Source: Adineta steineri
Taxonomy: Eukaryota; Rotifera; Eurotatoria; Adinetida; Adinetidae
Direction: 5' to 3'
DNA: 64,000 nucleotides
Assembly (NCBI GenBank): GCA_905250115.1
Contig: CAJNOI010000177.1
Coordinates: 120,785 to 184,784, forward strand
Shown here piece by piece: positions 11,511 to 21,713 of the stretch. Made by a program: the position numbers and the translations under genes. Each line of letters begins with the position of its first letter. The stretch's first letter is position 1. The notes beneath the pieces were generated by a model that searched no databases, was not told the DNA's origin, and worked only from the letters and a program-made list of their open reading frames with translations.

Positions 11511-12279
11511 TAAGATTATCTTGTGAACTATAATACGTGTATAAAAAATTCAATGAATTTATTTAATGCATAACTAACTGTAGATATGATTATTTGAATG
11601 ATCATCCTTTCTTCTATCTAGTGGATGAGAGAAAATATCTCACAGGACAAATCGATGACAAATACTAGAGATTAAAGCATCTTGTTGTTGTCAGTGCTTT
11701 GTTATCACTATGATGATATGGATTATGTTTTTAACGATAGATGCCACTCAAAGCTTGATACATATACATATAAATATTAAACTGAATTTTTGTTTTAGTA
11801 ATATGTTAAAATAATAATACATTGTAGAAAAGCATCTTAAATCACATAATAATTTTCTTTTTTTATTCTTTCATCACTACATACTAAATGGTCAAATTTG
11901 TTTAGAAGACGAAAAAGTAAAGATCGACCTAATATATAATAATACACGTTTGAGGAGTGCTGATGGAGAAGACAAGCCTCAATCCAAATAGGTAATCAAA
12001 AAATACATTTAAACTAAATATTTCTATCAGTATTTTCTGAGAATAATCTTCAACTTGTTCTATGTACATGAATTTTCAAATAGTCCGTACAATGACAAGA
12101 AAATAGACGCATGTCACTGCTGGTAAGTGTGTATTTATGTTTAGTTAACAGAAGAGTTGTGTAAGATTCTTTGCATAAATATTCATTAAAAGAAAATCAA
12201 CCGAACAAAAAAGTGAAAAATTTCAAAAAAAAGAGAATGATAAGTCTATGTGATCAATCGACGTCATATCTAGTAATAA

Positions 12280-12986
12280 CTATATTGACGTGACATCCGT
12301 TGCAGATGGACCTTTCGAACCCTGTTCTGTACGGAACTGAACCTTCTGACCTTCTGCCAAGGTTTTGAATCCATTGTCTTGAATTGCTTTAAAATGAACA
12401 AAAACATCTTTACTACCATCTTCAGGAGTAATAAAACCAAAGCCTTTCTTTTCATCGAACCATTTCACTGTGCCTTTCATCATATTACTTCTAACACCTA
12501 AAACAAATATCAAAACACATATTTTTCTTCATGTACATACACATAGTCCTTTTGACGAAACCCTCCTCACAACAAACTAAGATTTTGTTGTAAACTATAA
12601 TACATGTATAAAAATTTCAATGAATCTATTCAATGTACTAACTAACTACGAACATGATTATTTGAATGATTATCCTTTCTTTGATCCACCAGATGAGAGA
12701 AAAGAACTCACATAACAAATTGATGATACTTACTAAGGTCCATGCGTTTTTTTAGAAGATATTTGAATCGTTTCATCAGAGTGTCATCTTCATCATCGCT
12801 GTTTTGTTCATTATTAAAGTGTCGTGCATTAAGATTGTTTTGTGCCAGGTGATCGACATCAGCATGGAGGCGTCGCATTGGTGAATTGAAATAAGATTCA
12901 TCGTTGTTGTTCAACGATCGTCCCTCTGTAACAGCAACAAGACCTACCATCAAGACCATCACACAACAGGTGTATATTTTTATCAT
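12280..12986 (-). CDS. Secreted cold-shock-domain protein, array unit 5 (retains the internal bacterial-type start)
   Basis: Exon 1 (12734-12986) has the leader [20 protein letters not shown] followed by EGRSLNNN, the [11 protein letters not shown] segment, acidic NSDDEDD and KR. Exon 2 (12280-12497) reads [20 protein letters not shown], with RNP2 VFVHF and end [10 protein letters not shown]. The MKGTVKWF inside the exon corresponds to the usual start of bacterial CspA proteins, so the former start codon is still present inside the fusion. RNP motifs are intact. The phase-1 intron with GTAAGT and TTTTAG borders is the same as in units 1-3. Of the intact units this is probably closest to the ancestral state. 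Confidence 0.83.
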
Positions 12987-13240
12987 GTTTAATAATGATA
13001 TAAATTAATAGTAATAATGTATGTATCGATGGAAAAAAATCACCCCTCTTATAAGATTTGTATTACATGGGGTTTAGTGAAGCATAACAGAATATTTTAG
13101 TATACAGAAAATAGAATAATTTTTCTTTCCATACTTATCGTCGTTTTCTTCAAACAACTTTGGTGCTTTCTTACGAGAAAAAACATGTTCCACCTTGACG
13201 TTATATTTTTATCTGTGCGCAGTGAAGGGTATCTTCACAT
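12987..13240 (-). promoter_or_regulatory. Upstream region of unit 5: TATA box and conserved far block
   Basis: CTTATAAG at 13048-13055 lies 63 bp before the ATG. The far block with CACCTTGACGT and TGCGCAGTGAAGGG is at 13188-13229. Unit 6 has lost the TATA form (it reads TCGTATACG). Confidence 0.45.
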
Positions 13241-14139
13241 GATTCTAACTAATTACATGTTACTTTGTGTTTCTCTAATTGCTTTCGAACACTATGTTAA
13301 ATTCTGTAATGATGACTGAAGAGAGTACTTAGTGTATTAAAATATCGTAACAATAAAAGCAGATAAATTTGATCTGATTTTTTTTATTCAATGAAAAGTG
13401 AAACTTATGAATGAAAATAATGATAAAATACTTAATCTTAATATCTCTATGAACTTTTCGATCTTGCTGTGATTGTTCTAAAGGGCATCATTATCGATAC
13501 AAATACAAGTACAATAACAACAACCAATATCAAATTATATGCATGAAGAATCAATATGCACAATCCATATTTCGAAACATCAATAGCCATAATAACACAC
13601 GCAACAATTAAATCATTGAAGTATTGGTATGAATGAATATTTAGTCGAATTTTTGTTTCAGTAATATTTTAAAATAATAATACATTGTAGAAAAGCTTCT
13701 TTTATCACATAATAATTTTCGTTTTTTATTATTTCGTCATTTCATACCAAATGGTCAAATCCGTATTTTAAAACATGAAAATCAAAAAAGATTACCTAAT
13801 AGATAGTAAGTCAATTTGAAAGAGTGCAGATAAAGAAGAAAAGCCTCAATCCAAATATATAATCAGAAGATACATTCAAAGTAATATATTTCTGCCAGTA
13901 TTTACTGATAACAATATTCAACTTTTTCTATGTACATAAATTTTCAAATAGTCCGTACAATGACAAGAAAATAAATGCAAGTCACTACTTGTGTATATGT
14001 ATATTTACGTTTAACTGAAAGAGGAGATGTTTAAAATTCTTTGCATGAATATCTATTGAAGAAAAATTAACAAAACAAAAAAGTGAAAAAACTGGAAAAA
14101 AAAGAATGGTAAGTCTGCGTGATTAATTGACGTCCTATT

Positions 14140-14712
14140 CAGTAATGACTACGATGGCGGGACAGTTACTCCCTCTAGACCTTTTGGACCTGAATTATTG
14201 CTACCTCAACTATTTGACCCGGATTCATGTTTTTGTATCCATCCATGTTGATTGCAGAGTAATGAGCAAATATATCGTCATCACGGCCATCAGGAAGGAT
14301 GAAACCATAGCCTTTCGCGGTATTGAACCATTTCACTGTACCATGGATTTTGCGCCCAGTTTCTAAAACAAATATCAAAAAACATGTATTTCTTTCCATA
14401 TACACGCATAATTCTTTCGACAAAGCTTTCCTCAGAACAAACGAAGATTATTTTGTGAATGATAATTCATGTATAAAAAATTCAATGAATCTATTCAATG
14501 CACAACTAACTGTAGACATGATTATCTCAATGATCATTCTATCTTCGATCGACTAGATGAGACAAAATATCTCACATGATAAATCTATGACTTACTAGGA
14601 GGAGCTACGGCTCTCTTCTGAAGATGTTTGTATTATTCAATGATCGTCCGTCTGTAATGGCAACAAGGCCTAATATCAATATCGCCAAGCAGCAGACATA
14701 CATTTTTCTCAT
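14140..14712 (-). pseudogene. Decayed secreted cold-shock unit 6
   Basis: Exon 1 (14596-14712) keeps a good leader (MYVCCLAILILGLVAITDG), but an internal deletion removes most of the acidic propeptide and shifts the frame. An in-frame TAG follows the sequence NIFRREP, while the donor GTAAGT and the original frame survive beyond it. Exon 2 (to 14362) starts a recognisable cold-shock domain (GTVKWFNTAKGYGFILPDGR, RNP2 IFAHY). A second frameshift before the C-terminus puts the family ending GPKGLEG into another frame. Both exons are therefore damaged, and the TATA box is changed. Confidence 0.8.
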
Positions 14713-14960
14713 GTTGAATGATCTGAAGTAATAGTAAGATTGTACGTATCAATGAATGAAAACTACTCTTATCGTATACGATTTATACTACATCGTGAGC
14801 AGTGAAGTGTAATAGGATATTTCGTTGTATAGAACAAAGAGAAGTTTATTTTTAGTTCACTTATTATTTTTTTTCTTCAAGTTAATTTCGTTCTTCCTTA
14901 CGAGTAAAAATAAGTTTGACTTAAACGAGATGTTTTTAACTGTGCGCAGTGAAGACTATC

Positions 14961-15575
14961 TTTACATGACTCTAAGGAGTGGATGTGGATATTGAATTTT
15001 GACATCTATACGTTGAATTGATTAATATTTTATTGAAAAATATTTTTTTTTAAAAAAAGATGTAGTTTTCTTAGAATATTGTGTACGTCTTGACTATTTA
15101 AAAAACTAAAAATCTTGAGTGTGGATGTAAATTGAAAAAAAACAGAAGATACTCACCCTTCAACACTTAATATTAAGATAAGAATAGTTATCTTCATTAT
15201 CAATTATATTAGTTCTACTAACTTAATAATAAACTAAAACTGTTAGTAAAAAATATTAAATCATTTATAAGAGTTAATAAGAAAAATGCATGTAGAACAA
15301 TGAGTGTAACAAGTTAAAAGATTGTAAATTTGTTTTTTAAATTATTTGTTTTTTCTTTGATAAGATATTTTAATTTAAAAACTTTTGAAATATCACAGAT
15401 ATTTATTAATATGTTTATTTTTTTGTTAAATCAAATATTTTTAAATATAATAAAAATAGAATAATCTTTAATTGTTGAAATTGATAAAGTAAATTGTTTC
15501 GAATGGGAAATTTTGAATAATTTATTAAATGTATATATAGATGGAAAAAGAAAACTCTAAACGAGATAAATTATT
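14961..15575. other. AT-rich intergenic stretch after the array
   Basis: The similarity to array units ends near 14960. I see no gene, RNA or repeat structure up to the defensin-like gene. The last 100 bases are probably its 3' UTR. Confidence 0.4.
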
Positions 15576-15937
15576 TCAAGATGTAGAAGAAACTTGTCGA
15601 AATTTCGATTTTGAATGTGGTGATCTGTTACAAACACAATCTTGATAATTGGTATATGGACTACAAGAACCCGTTTTATATCCATGACTTCTACAATGAT
15701 GTCGACATCGATGTTCATTTCGATGTTCCGGCCCATTACAACCAAAACTACGTGTAGAACGATCACTATTTTCAATTTCATTCATCACTAAAAAGTAATA
15801 ATACTCTTATTTCAATATAAAATAGAGACAATATTTTACATACGATTATGAAGATACACTTTATGTTGTTGAGTTGATTCAATTTTTATTACAAAAGTAA
15901 TGAAAAAAACTACTATGATCAACAAGTTGAAGTTCAT
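15576..15937 (-). CDS. Invertebrate-type defensin (CS-alpha-beta peptide) precursor
   Basis: Exon 1 (15844-15937) encodes a hydrophobic signal peptide (MNFNLLIIVVFFITFVIKI, then ES). Exon 2 (15576-15787) encodes a short propeptide and a six-cysteine domain. The spacing is C-x10-C-x3-C-x8-C-x8-C-x-C, with RCRHHCRSHGYKTGSC in the middle and DCVC at the end. CxxxC followed by CxC is the mark of the cysteine-stabilised alpha-beta fold of arthropod and mollusc defensins, secreted antibacterial peptides that usually act on cell-wall precursors or membranes. The single intron is 56 bp, GT-AG, and keeps the frame. A basic, Ser-rich tail of about 15 residues after the last Cys is unusual for the family. 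Maturation probably occurs after STR, just before SFGC. Confidence 0.75.
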
Positions 15938-18121
15938 TGACACTAAGAAAAATCAATGGAATTTTATTTTCTAAAAGAATTTTCCATAAAATAATCTTAC
16001 TCATTTCCATCACAAGATCTTCGCAATACAAATACTAAGGTTACTGGATTTGATAAGTATTGTTCGACTAGAAAAATATCATAGAAACTTCTTTGTATTT
16101 GAATATTAAGTGATGCAAACGACCTTGGACAAGTGCCAGACTCTGTTAAATCGTAATATTGGCCTCTTACTCTAATGAAATTTTTATTTTGTTCGAAAAA
16201 GCAGAATCCGAATAATAAATTTTCTACCAGAATTATTTTTCAAGAACAAATCTAAGAAGGAAGAAAAGCGAGAGAGCAACTCGATAGATTTGCATTTCTC
16301 AAGATTTTAAGTTATATGAGATCAAATTGTAACAAAAACATCCCATGAAAAACTCTACGGGTAACAGCTTTGATAAAATAGTTCTTTGTTCTTTCAACAA
16401 AACAGTTTGGAAATTGAGATATCCATAGAAAGAGCCGTTGCCAAAAGATTATCAGTTTCAAAGGTCATCATCAACTATTATGGCCGGACATTATAAAAAA
16501 GTGAATCTTTTCTCCGCATTATTTTATCAAAATACATTATTTTCTAATGGCTCAGCAAAAAATTATCTCAAAAACATTTTTAAAGTCGTTTGATTTTTAG
16601 CTTATCTTCCTTCTCAGATTTGTTCAAAGACTTTTGCATCACTTAATATATTTTAATGGTCTTTTTTTGAACTTACTAGAATTAAATAGATTTATAATAT
16701 TATTGAAAAATATTTGTTAATATATAATCCATAAAGATAATAATGAATTAATTTTTCCATCTAATTAATTTTGATGTTACCATTTTTCTAAGAACACATA
16801 AAAAACTTCTTGTTTTCTCTTTGCTTAAATGATTGTTTGATAGTCGCTAGACAGTTGACAACATTAGATTTGAATATAAGTCACATAAAACAATTATTAT
16901 TACGTATTTCCTACACTTTGTTTTAGTGGGTTGTGATAATATTATTTATTTCTTAATAAAACTAATTCATTTCATTGAAGGTTATTTGATACAAATTCCT
17001 GACATTGACTATGTTATCATGTCTTGAAAAAGAAAAATCTTTTTAAAAGTCAGGTTTTATTTTAAGGACAATTATTTATCTCAAAGGATTGATTACAGTC
17101 TCTAGAAAGAATCAAATATTTTCTTTTCCTTTATTCATGACAAAATAGACGTGCTTTTATAGATTATTAACTAAAAAATTTACAGAATAACTTTATCTTT
17201 CATAGATATTATCATTAAATCAGCCGGTAAAAGTACACTTGTCATTAGTTTCTATTCTAATCCATCAATAAAACATATTTTTTTATTATTTTTCAACAAA
17301 TTTTTACTGGATTTTATACTGATCATAATATTCGATTGATATATTTAAAATTAGAAAAATTCATGGAAATTTTATAAGATAAATATCATTTGTTAGTACA
17401 CTAAAACATATGAACAATTAAAATAGATTATATATACTATGAGAATATTTAAAATTTTATTAACAAAATTTGACTTGTCTAAAGAAATATTTTTGAATAA
17501 TAAATTAAACATGTTGGCAGACTTTGATAGTTTCCCAATAGTATCTTTTTATGTTTCTTTGATGTTGGAATAAAAAGAAATCTAGATTATAGTTACATCA
17601 AAACCTGACAAAGAATGGTTTTGTAGTTTTCGTTATAAAATTCAATAGAGATAATAAACTGTTAATCTCGAAAATCAATGTAGATATAATAACTTTTTTA
17701 GAATTAATTGAATAAAACTGATGAACATTTTTTTTCTCTAATGATAAAAAGAGATTTCTTATATTTTGTTAATAATTTGAAATATTTTTTATTGGTTGAA
17801 CAATATTCACAAAAGAATTTATTTGATATAAATTATTTAACAAATAAGAATTAAATAAAAAATTCAAATATTTTATATTTGTTCATCATGTTATAATTGA
17901 TTTACATTGTATAAAAAAAAATTTTATGATATATTTTACGACATTGATGAGTCATATTGATAACATGAAAATGTCCGATAGAGATATGATAATACCCAAA
18001 AAAATTTAATCGAATCAGATGCTCTTTCGCTTTCCTTCCTTATACTTCTTCGTTTTTTCCCAGTTTAATATAGATATAGATAAAGATATTTAGTCAAAAT
18101 TCTTCTCTTACGATTAATTTC
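15938..18121. other. Long AT-rich intergenic region with an imperfect inverted repeat
   Basis: No gene is supported in these 2.2 kb. An imperfect inverted repeat is present: ATATTAAGTGATGCAAA near 16104 pairs with the reverse complement near 16631-16650, and ACAAATCTAAGAAGGAAG (16246-16263) pairs with 16602-16625. It may be an old non-autonomous DNA element. The final 100 bases before 18122 are the likely promoter of the E2 gene. Confidence 0.4.
16100..16650. repeat. Possible old MITE-like inverted repeat
   Basis: Two pairs of inverted segments (about 17-20 bp each, one or two mismatches) surround about 340 bp of unique sequence. The left arm has about 110 extra bases between its two segments. 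No clear target duplication is seen, so assignment to a transposon family is not possible. Confidence 0.3.
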
Positions 18122-18583
18122 ATGACTCTTATCCGACGTTTAACTCATCATTATGTTGAAATTCAAAAAAATCCACCACCATTATGTTATGCAGAACCAA
18201 AAGATCCAAGTAAAGATATGATTCATTGGATTGGATGGATTGAAGGAGCAGAAGAAACTCCATATACGGGTGGAAAATTTCATTTGTCAATTGATTTTCC
18301 TTCCGATTTTCCATTTAAACCACCACGTATTAAATTTGTAACACCAATTTATCATCCAAATATTAGTACAAAAGGTATTATTTGTTTGGATATTCTTCAT
18401 TCACAATGGTCTGCAGCATTAACTGTTCGTACTCTTCTTATATCATTATCTTCATTACTCAATGATCCTAATCCTGATCATGGACTTAACAATGATGCTC
18501 TTCAACTCTACAGAACAAATAAAGAAAAATATAAAGAAATAGCCAAACAATGGACAATTATGCATGCTATGAATAATAAATAA
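18122..18583 (+). CDS. Ubiquitin-conjugating enzyme E2, UBE2D-like
   Basis: A 153-residue UBC fold that carries activated ubiquitin as a thioester and passes it to substrates with an E3. The HPN motif is at residues 78-80 (YHPNIST), and the catalytic cysteine is Cys88 in GIICLDIL. Other family marks are GGKFHLSIDFPSDFPFKPP and the helix LLISLSSLLNDPNPDHGLN. Length (usual 147-155) and motifs fit class I E2s close to the UBE2D/UBE2E group. In the C-terminal helix WSPALT of most E2s is WSAALT here. The gene has no intron, which could mean retroposition. The start is the first ATG, with the short N-terminal helix expected of the family. Confidence 0.92.
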   Translation: MTLIRRLTHHYVEIQKNPPPLCYAEPKDPSKDMIHWIGWIEGAEETPYTGGKFHLSIDFPSDFPFKPPRIKFVTPIYHPNISTKGIICLDILHSQWSAALTVRTLLISLSSLLNDPNPDHGLNNDALQLYRTNKEKYKEIAKQWTIMHAMNNK

Positions 18584-20271
18584 TTCTTTTGATATGATTG
18601 TATTCTTTGTAAATATTTTTTAAATGTAAAAAATAGTCTTCGTTTTTTTTTCGATTGAATTTTTCGTTTATAATAAATAAAAATAGTATATAATGTGAAC
18701 GCACGAGTAAATTTTATTCTATTATAATTGCAATATCTATCGATCTTCCATATTTATCTTTAAAATATTATAAAAATACAATTTATTTCGAGTATCACAA
18801 GTAGGAGTATTACCTGTTTTTGTATCAATTATTTATCTATTTACCGATCACTTGAAAATATTTTCTTTATTCTTTCTTTTAACTTTTTTTTATAGTTTTC
18901 CGTCACAAAATACATTCATTAAAAATAATTAGTTTGGTTCTTATCAAATAAGTAGTTATCTCTAGTTGAATCGAAAAAAATATGTCAAGTAATGATAATA
19001 TCAAATGATAATAATGTTAACTACATAAAAATTATTTCTTAATTCGAAATAAAATATACAATATATTCATTTCATTTAAAGAGTTTATATCAATAAGAAA
19101 ATAAAATTTATATGATTAATCAGTCACGTATGGGAGTAATAATGTTAAAATACGGAGAAATTTTAAATCAATTAATTCATTTCAACATAGTGTAAGATTT
19201 ATAACTATTTTTTTTTATTTCCTACTGTTTTATCTCCACTATTATTATATTATTGATAGATTTTCTCATTAAGGATATGTATCAGGATGAAATTGACATA
19301 GACTCTCAATCATTTTGTTTATACACAGTTATAATTACAATTGTTTCGAAAAATTTTTCGTTGATATTTGTATTATTTAGTATTTTTAGATTTTTGTTTT
19401 CGATCTTATCAGAAATCATCAAACAAATACACTTCGACATAGAACAAGAAGAAAAAGGCGTTAACTAAATAGAAACAGTAATATTATGTATAGACCTTGA
19501 ATTTATAGCTTGGTTGATTTTGTATATCTCTTACATTTATCGCAATTGACAGCTATTAAGTGATAGATCGATAATACATATCGATGGTTATTATACTTTT
19601 CTTTCAAAAGTACATCATTACGAAAAAAACAAGCCCCATTGAATTATAGATTTTAGTATAAATGCAAAAAAAAAGAACAGTAATGAATGATCCTTTATCT
19701 ATAAAGTGAATTTGTACATCGAATATATAGAACGTATTAAATCCTGACAAAATACGAAATTATGTAGTGATGTCCAATAGGTGATTACCGTAAATAAGAA
19801 TGTATAAGACGATAGTATCTATCTTATATATGTAAATAAAATGAAATCAAAAAAAGAAGATATGCTACATTAACTGCAGTAATAATACTATCTTTTTTTG
19901 CTTTTCTTTTGTCGTACTATTTTTTCGTTTCATTACATTTTAATTTGATTACTCATAGAATATTATATGTCAAGTAAATGTATACGCACGAAGAAATATT
20001 ATTTCGAAGATAACTTACAACCAATAATTTGCGAACGAGAATTATTACGTAAAATATTTTAAAAAAGAATCATATATTTTATAGTAAGTTATATCGAGTT
20101 CAAAATATTATTATGATTTCAGAGAGAGAGAGAGAATATAAGTAATGCAATTTGTATCAAATGAAAGATTATCAAAAATTTAATATAATATTCATTGTTT
20201 ATATTCTAACTCAAATAATTCCTGAAATAATATTATATCTAATAACTTTAGATAATTAGAATTTCAATAAA
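18584..20271. other. AT-rich intergenic region
   Basis: The 3' flank of the E2 gene is followed by unannotated AT-rich DNA. The 71-codon frame at 19253-19468 is hydrophobic and low in complexity and is probably chance. A short GA run (GAGAGAGAGAGA) occurs near 20122. Confidence 0.4.
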
Positions 20272-20854
20272 ATGTCAAGTGAAATAACAACAATGGACTC
20301 TGCTGCTGTAATCGAGATAACGACACTTGAAAATAGTGAACAAATTGATTCAGATGAAATTATTACTATTTCAAATCTATTCGATCCAGAAATAAATTCT
20401 ATTCATGAAAGTATTGGATCAGCAATAAATGATGCTTCAATTATACGGTAGAATTTGGTTTTTTTAATAATTAAAATAAAATGACAATATTTTTATTTTT
20501 GCTAGAATAGATCCTGATAAAAAATTGACAAAACCTATAATAGCTTGTTTAATATTCGCTTTATACACATGTATAGTAATGGCTATTGCAATTATTATTG
20601 TATGTTTAACTTATCCAGAACAAAGTAAACTATTATTATACCTATTGATTTTTATTTGAAACTATATATTTTTAGGTTACACATGTATGCCTACTTTTAA
20701 ATTAACAGTTGAAGGTGTAGTTGGATATAATTCCCGATCTCGTTCAATTGCTCTAGAAGATTTCAATCATGATAATAAAATAGATATTGCTTCTATTAGT
20801 TATGGAACAAATAGTATCAGTATGTATTTTGGATATGGTAATAGAACATCTTGA
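20272..20854 (+). CDS. Membrane-anchored VCBS/FG-GAP-repeat protein, 3' truncated
   Basis: Three exons: 20272-20447, 20506-20624 and 20676-20854, with GT-AG introns of 58 and 51 bp that keep the frame. The N-terminal 60 residues are acidic and Ser/Thr-rich and presumably cytosolic. Exon 2 encodes one membrane helix (KPIIACLIFALYTCIVMAIA). Exon 3 starts the extracellular part with one VCBS/FG-GAP blade (LEDFNHDNKIDIASISYGTN, then SISMYFGYGN). Bdelloids have many such proteins, normally with several blades. Here the frame stops (TGA at 20852) exactly where a telomere-like hairpin begins, so the remaining blades are missing. It is likely a truncated gene or pseudogene. Confidence 0.65.
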
Positions 20855-20902
20855 GGGGTGGGCGTGGGTGTCTCTTATCTTATCTACACTCACACCCACA
20901 TA
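20851..20902. repeat. TGTGGG-type hairpin 1
   Basis: Left arm TTGAGGGGTGGGCGTGGGTG, right arm CACTCACACCCACA. This fold-back of degenerate bdelloid telomere hexamers starts at the stop codon of the VCBS gene. Confidence 0.75.
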
Positions 20903-20996
20903 AGAATTAAATAAAAATTTAGTTACAACTTCTTGTTATACAAAAAGAAAACAATGAAAAAAACTGTTTCTCTCTATAGTCATGATCGTCATTGTA

Positions 20997-21713
20997 TTAC
21001 GTCGATAATCCGCATTTTTTCCTGCAATCCATGTTAACATCCAAAGGATAATTGGGAATTGCTTGTCTCAAGTTATCAATATAATCATCAGTTTCACCAA
21101 AACCAGCAGATAATGGACCATCAGGAAAACGAAACATATTCAAGCCGAGTGTTAATAGACCAGGATCTTCATTGTTGTAGGCATCGAGTTGCGTGGAGTT
21201 AGCGCAATCTAAATTTTGTACGAAATGAATAGCACCTTGTGGAATAACAGTAGCATATCCAATACCAATTGTATTGAGAATAAGTTGTGCCTTGTTTTCT
21301 TGGATGAAGCCGACAAGAAGTGATTTTCCAGTGATACTTTAGATACCCTTGGAACCACGAGGATGTATATGAGATAGAATGATACCACAGGGTTCCAACA
21401 TAGCTAATGAAAAAGCAATACCAACACCAGCTAAGGCGGGTGTTGTGCTGAGATTAAAATAACTAACATTACCACCAGGAGTATTTACCCAAAAGGTAGG
21501 GTCGAGAAGATTTCTGACATAGTCGGAGGAAGTGAAACGATTCGAATTCTGTAATCCTGTCAGAGGAGTATTGCATGCAGTGGAATCACAAACATTTGTT
21601 GCTCTACGGGAACGATGATTATTTTCTTCGCCTTTTGGTGTGTCACATTGTACAATTGACACAAACGCAACTGTAATGAAAACCAATAGGATGATGAAGT
21701 GTTGTTGATGCAT
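20997..21713 (-). pseudogene. Germin-like/cupin protein with internal stop
   Basis: The first part (21339-21713) has a signal peptide (MHQQHFIILLVFITVAFVSI, then VQC) and the cupin motif ILSHIHPRGSKGI. A TAA at 21339 interrupts the frame. After it the same frame continues to 20997 with GKSLLVGFI, GYATVIPQGAIHF and YNNEDPGLLTLGL, which matches the second half of a germin-like cupin. A tyrosine is usual at the stop position. Germins bind a metal through HxH, Glu and a later His. Here both HxH and the late His (GAIHF) remain, but the Glu of HPRxxE is Lys. Germin/spherulin cupins are common in plants, fungi and slime moulds and rare in animals, so horizontal origin is plausible. The stop and the lost ligand point to decay. 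Confidence 0.72.

Larger units (their letters stand above)
4600..14960 (-). repeat. Tandem array of six secreted cold-shock-domain units
   Basis: Six head-to-tail units of about 1.7 kb, all read from the minus strand, share leader exon, about 240-bp intron, cold-shock exon, 3' flank and promoter. Exon-1 starts are at 5865, 7576, 9335, 12986 and 14712; the fourth unit lacks exon 1. Intron, UTR and upstream sequences are also alike, so whole units were duplicated, rather than retrocopies being made. Divergence between units is clear, so the array is not an assembly stutter. From the 5' end of transcription the order is unit 6 (pseudogene), 5, 4 (exon 2 only), 3, 2, 1. Confidence 0.9.

Noticed and set aside
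4600-14960. Assembly duplication as explanation of the cold-shock array
   Set aside because: The units differ by point changes, insertions, a missing exon and a separate pseudogene, so they are true diverged copies.
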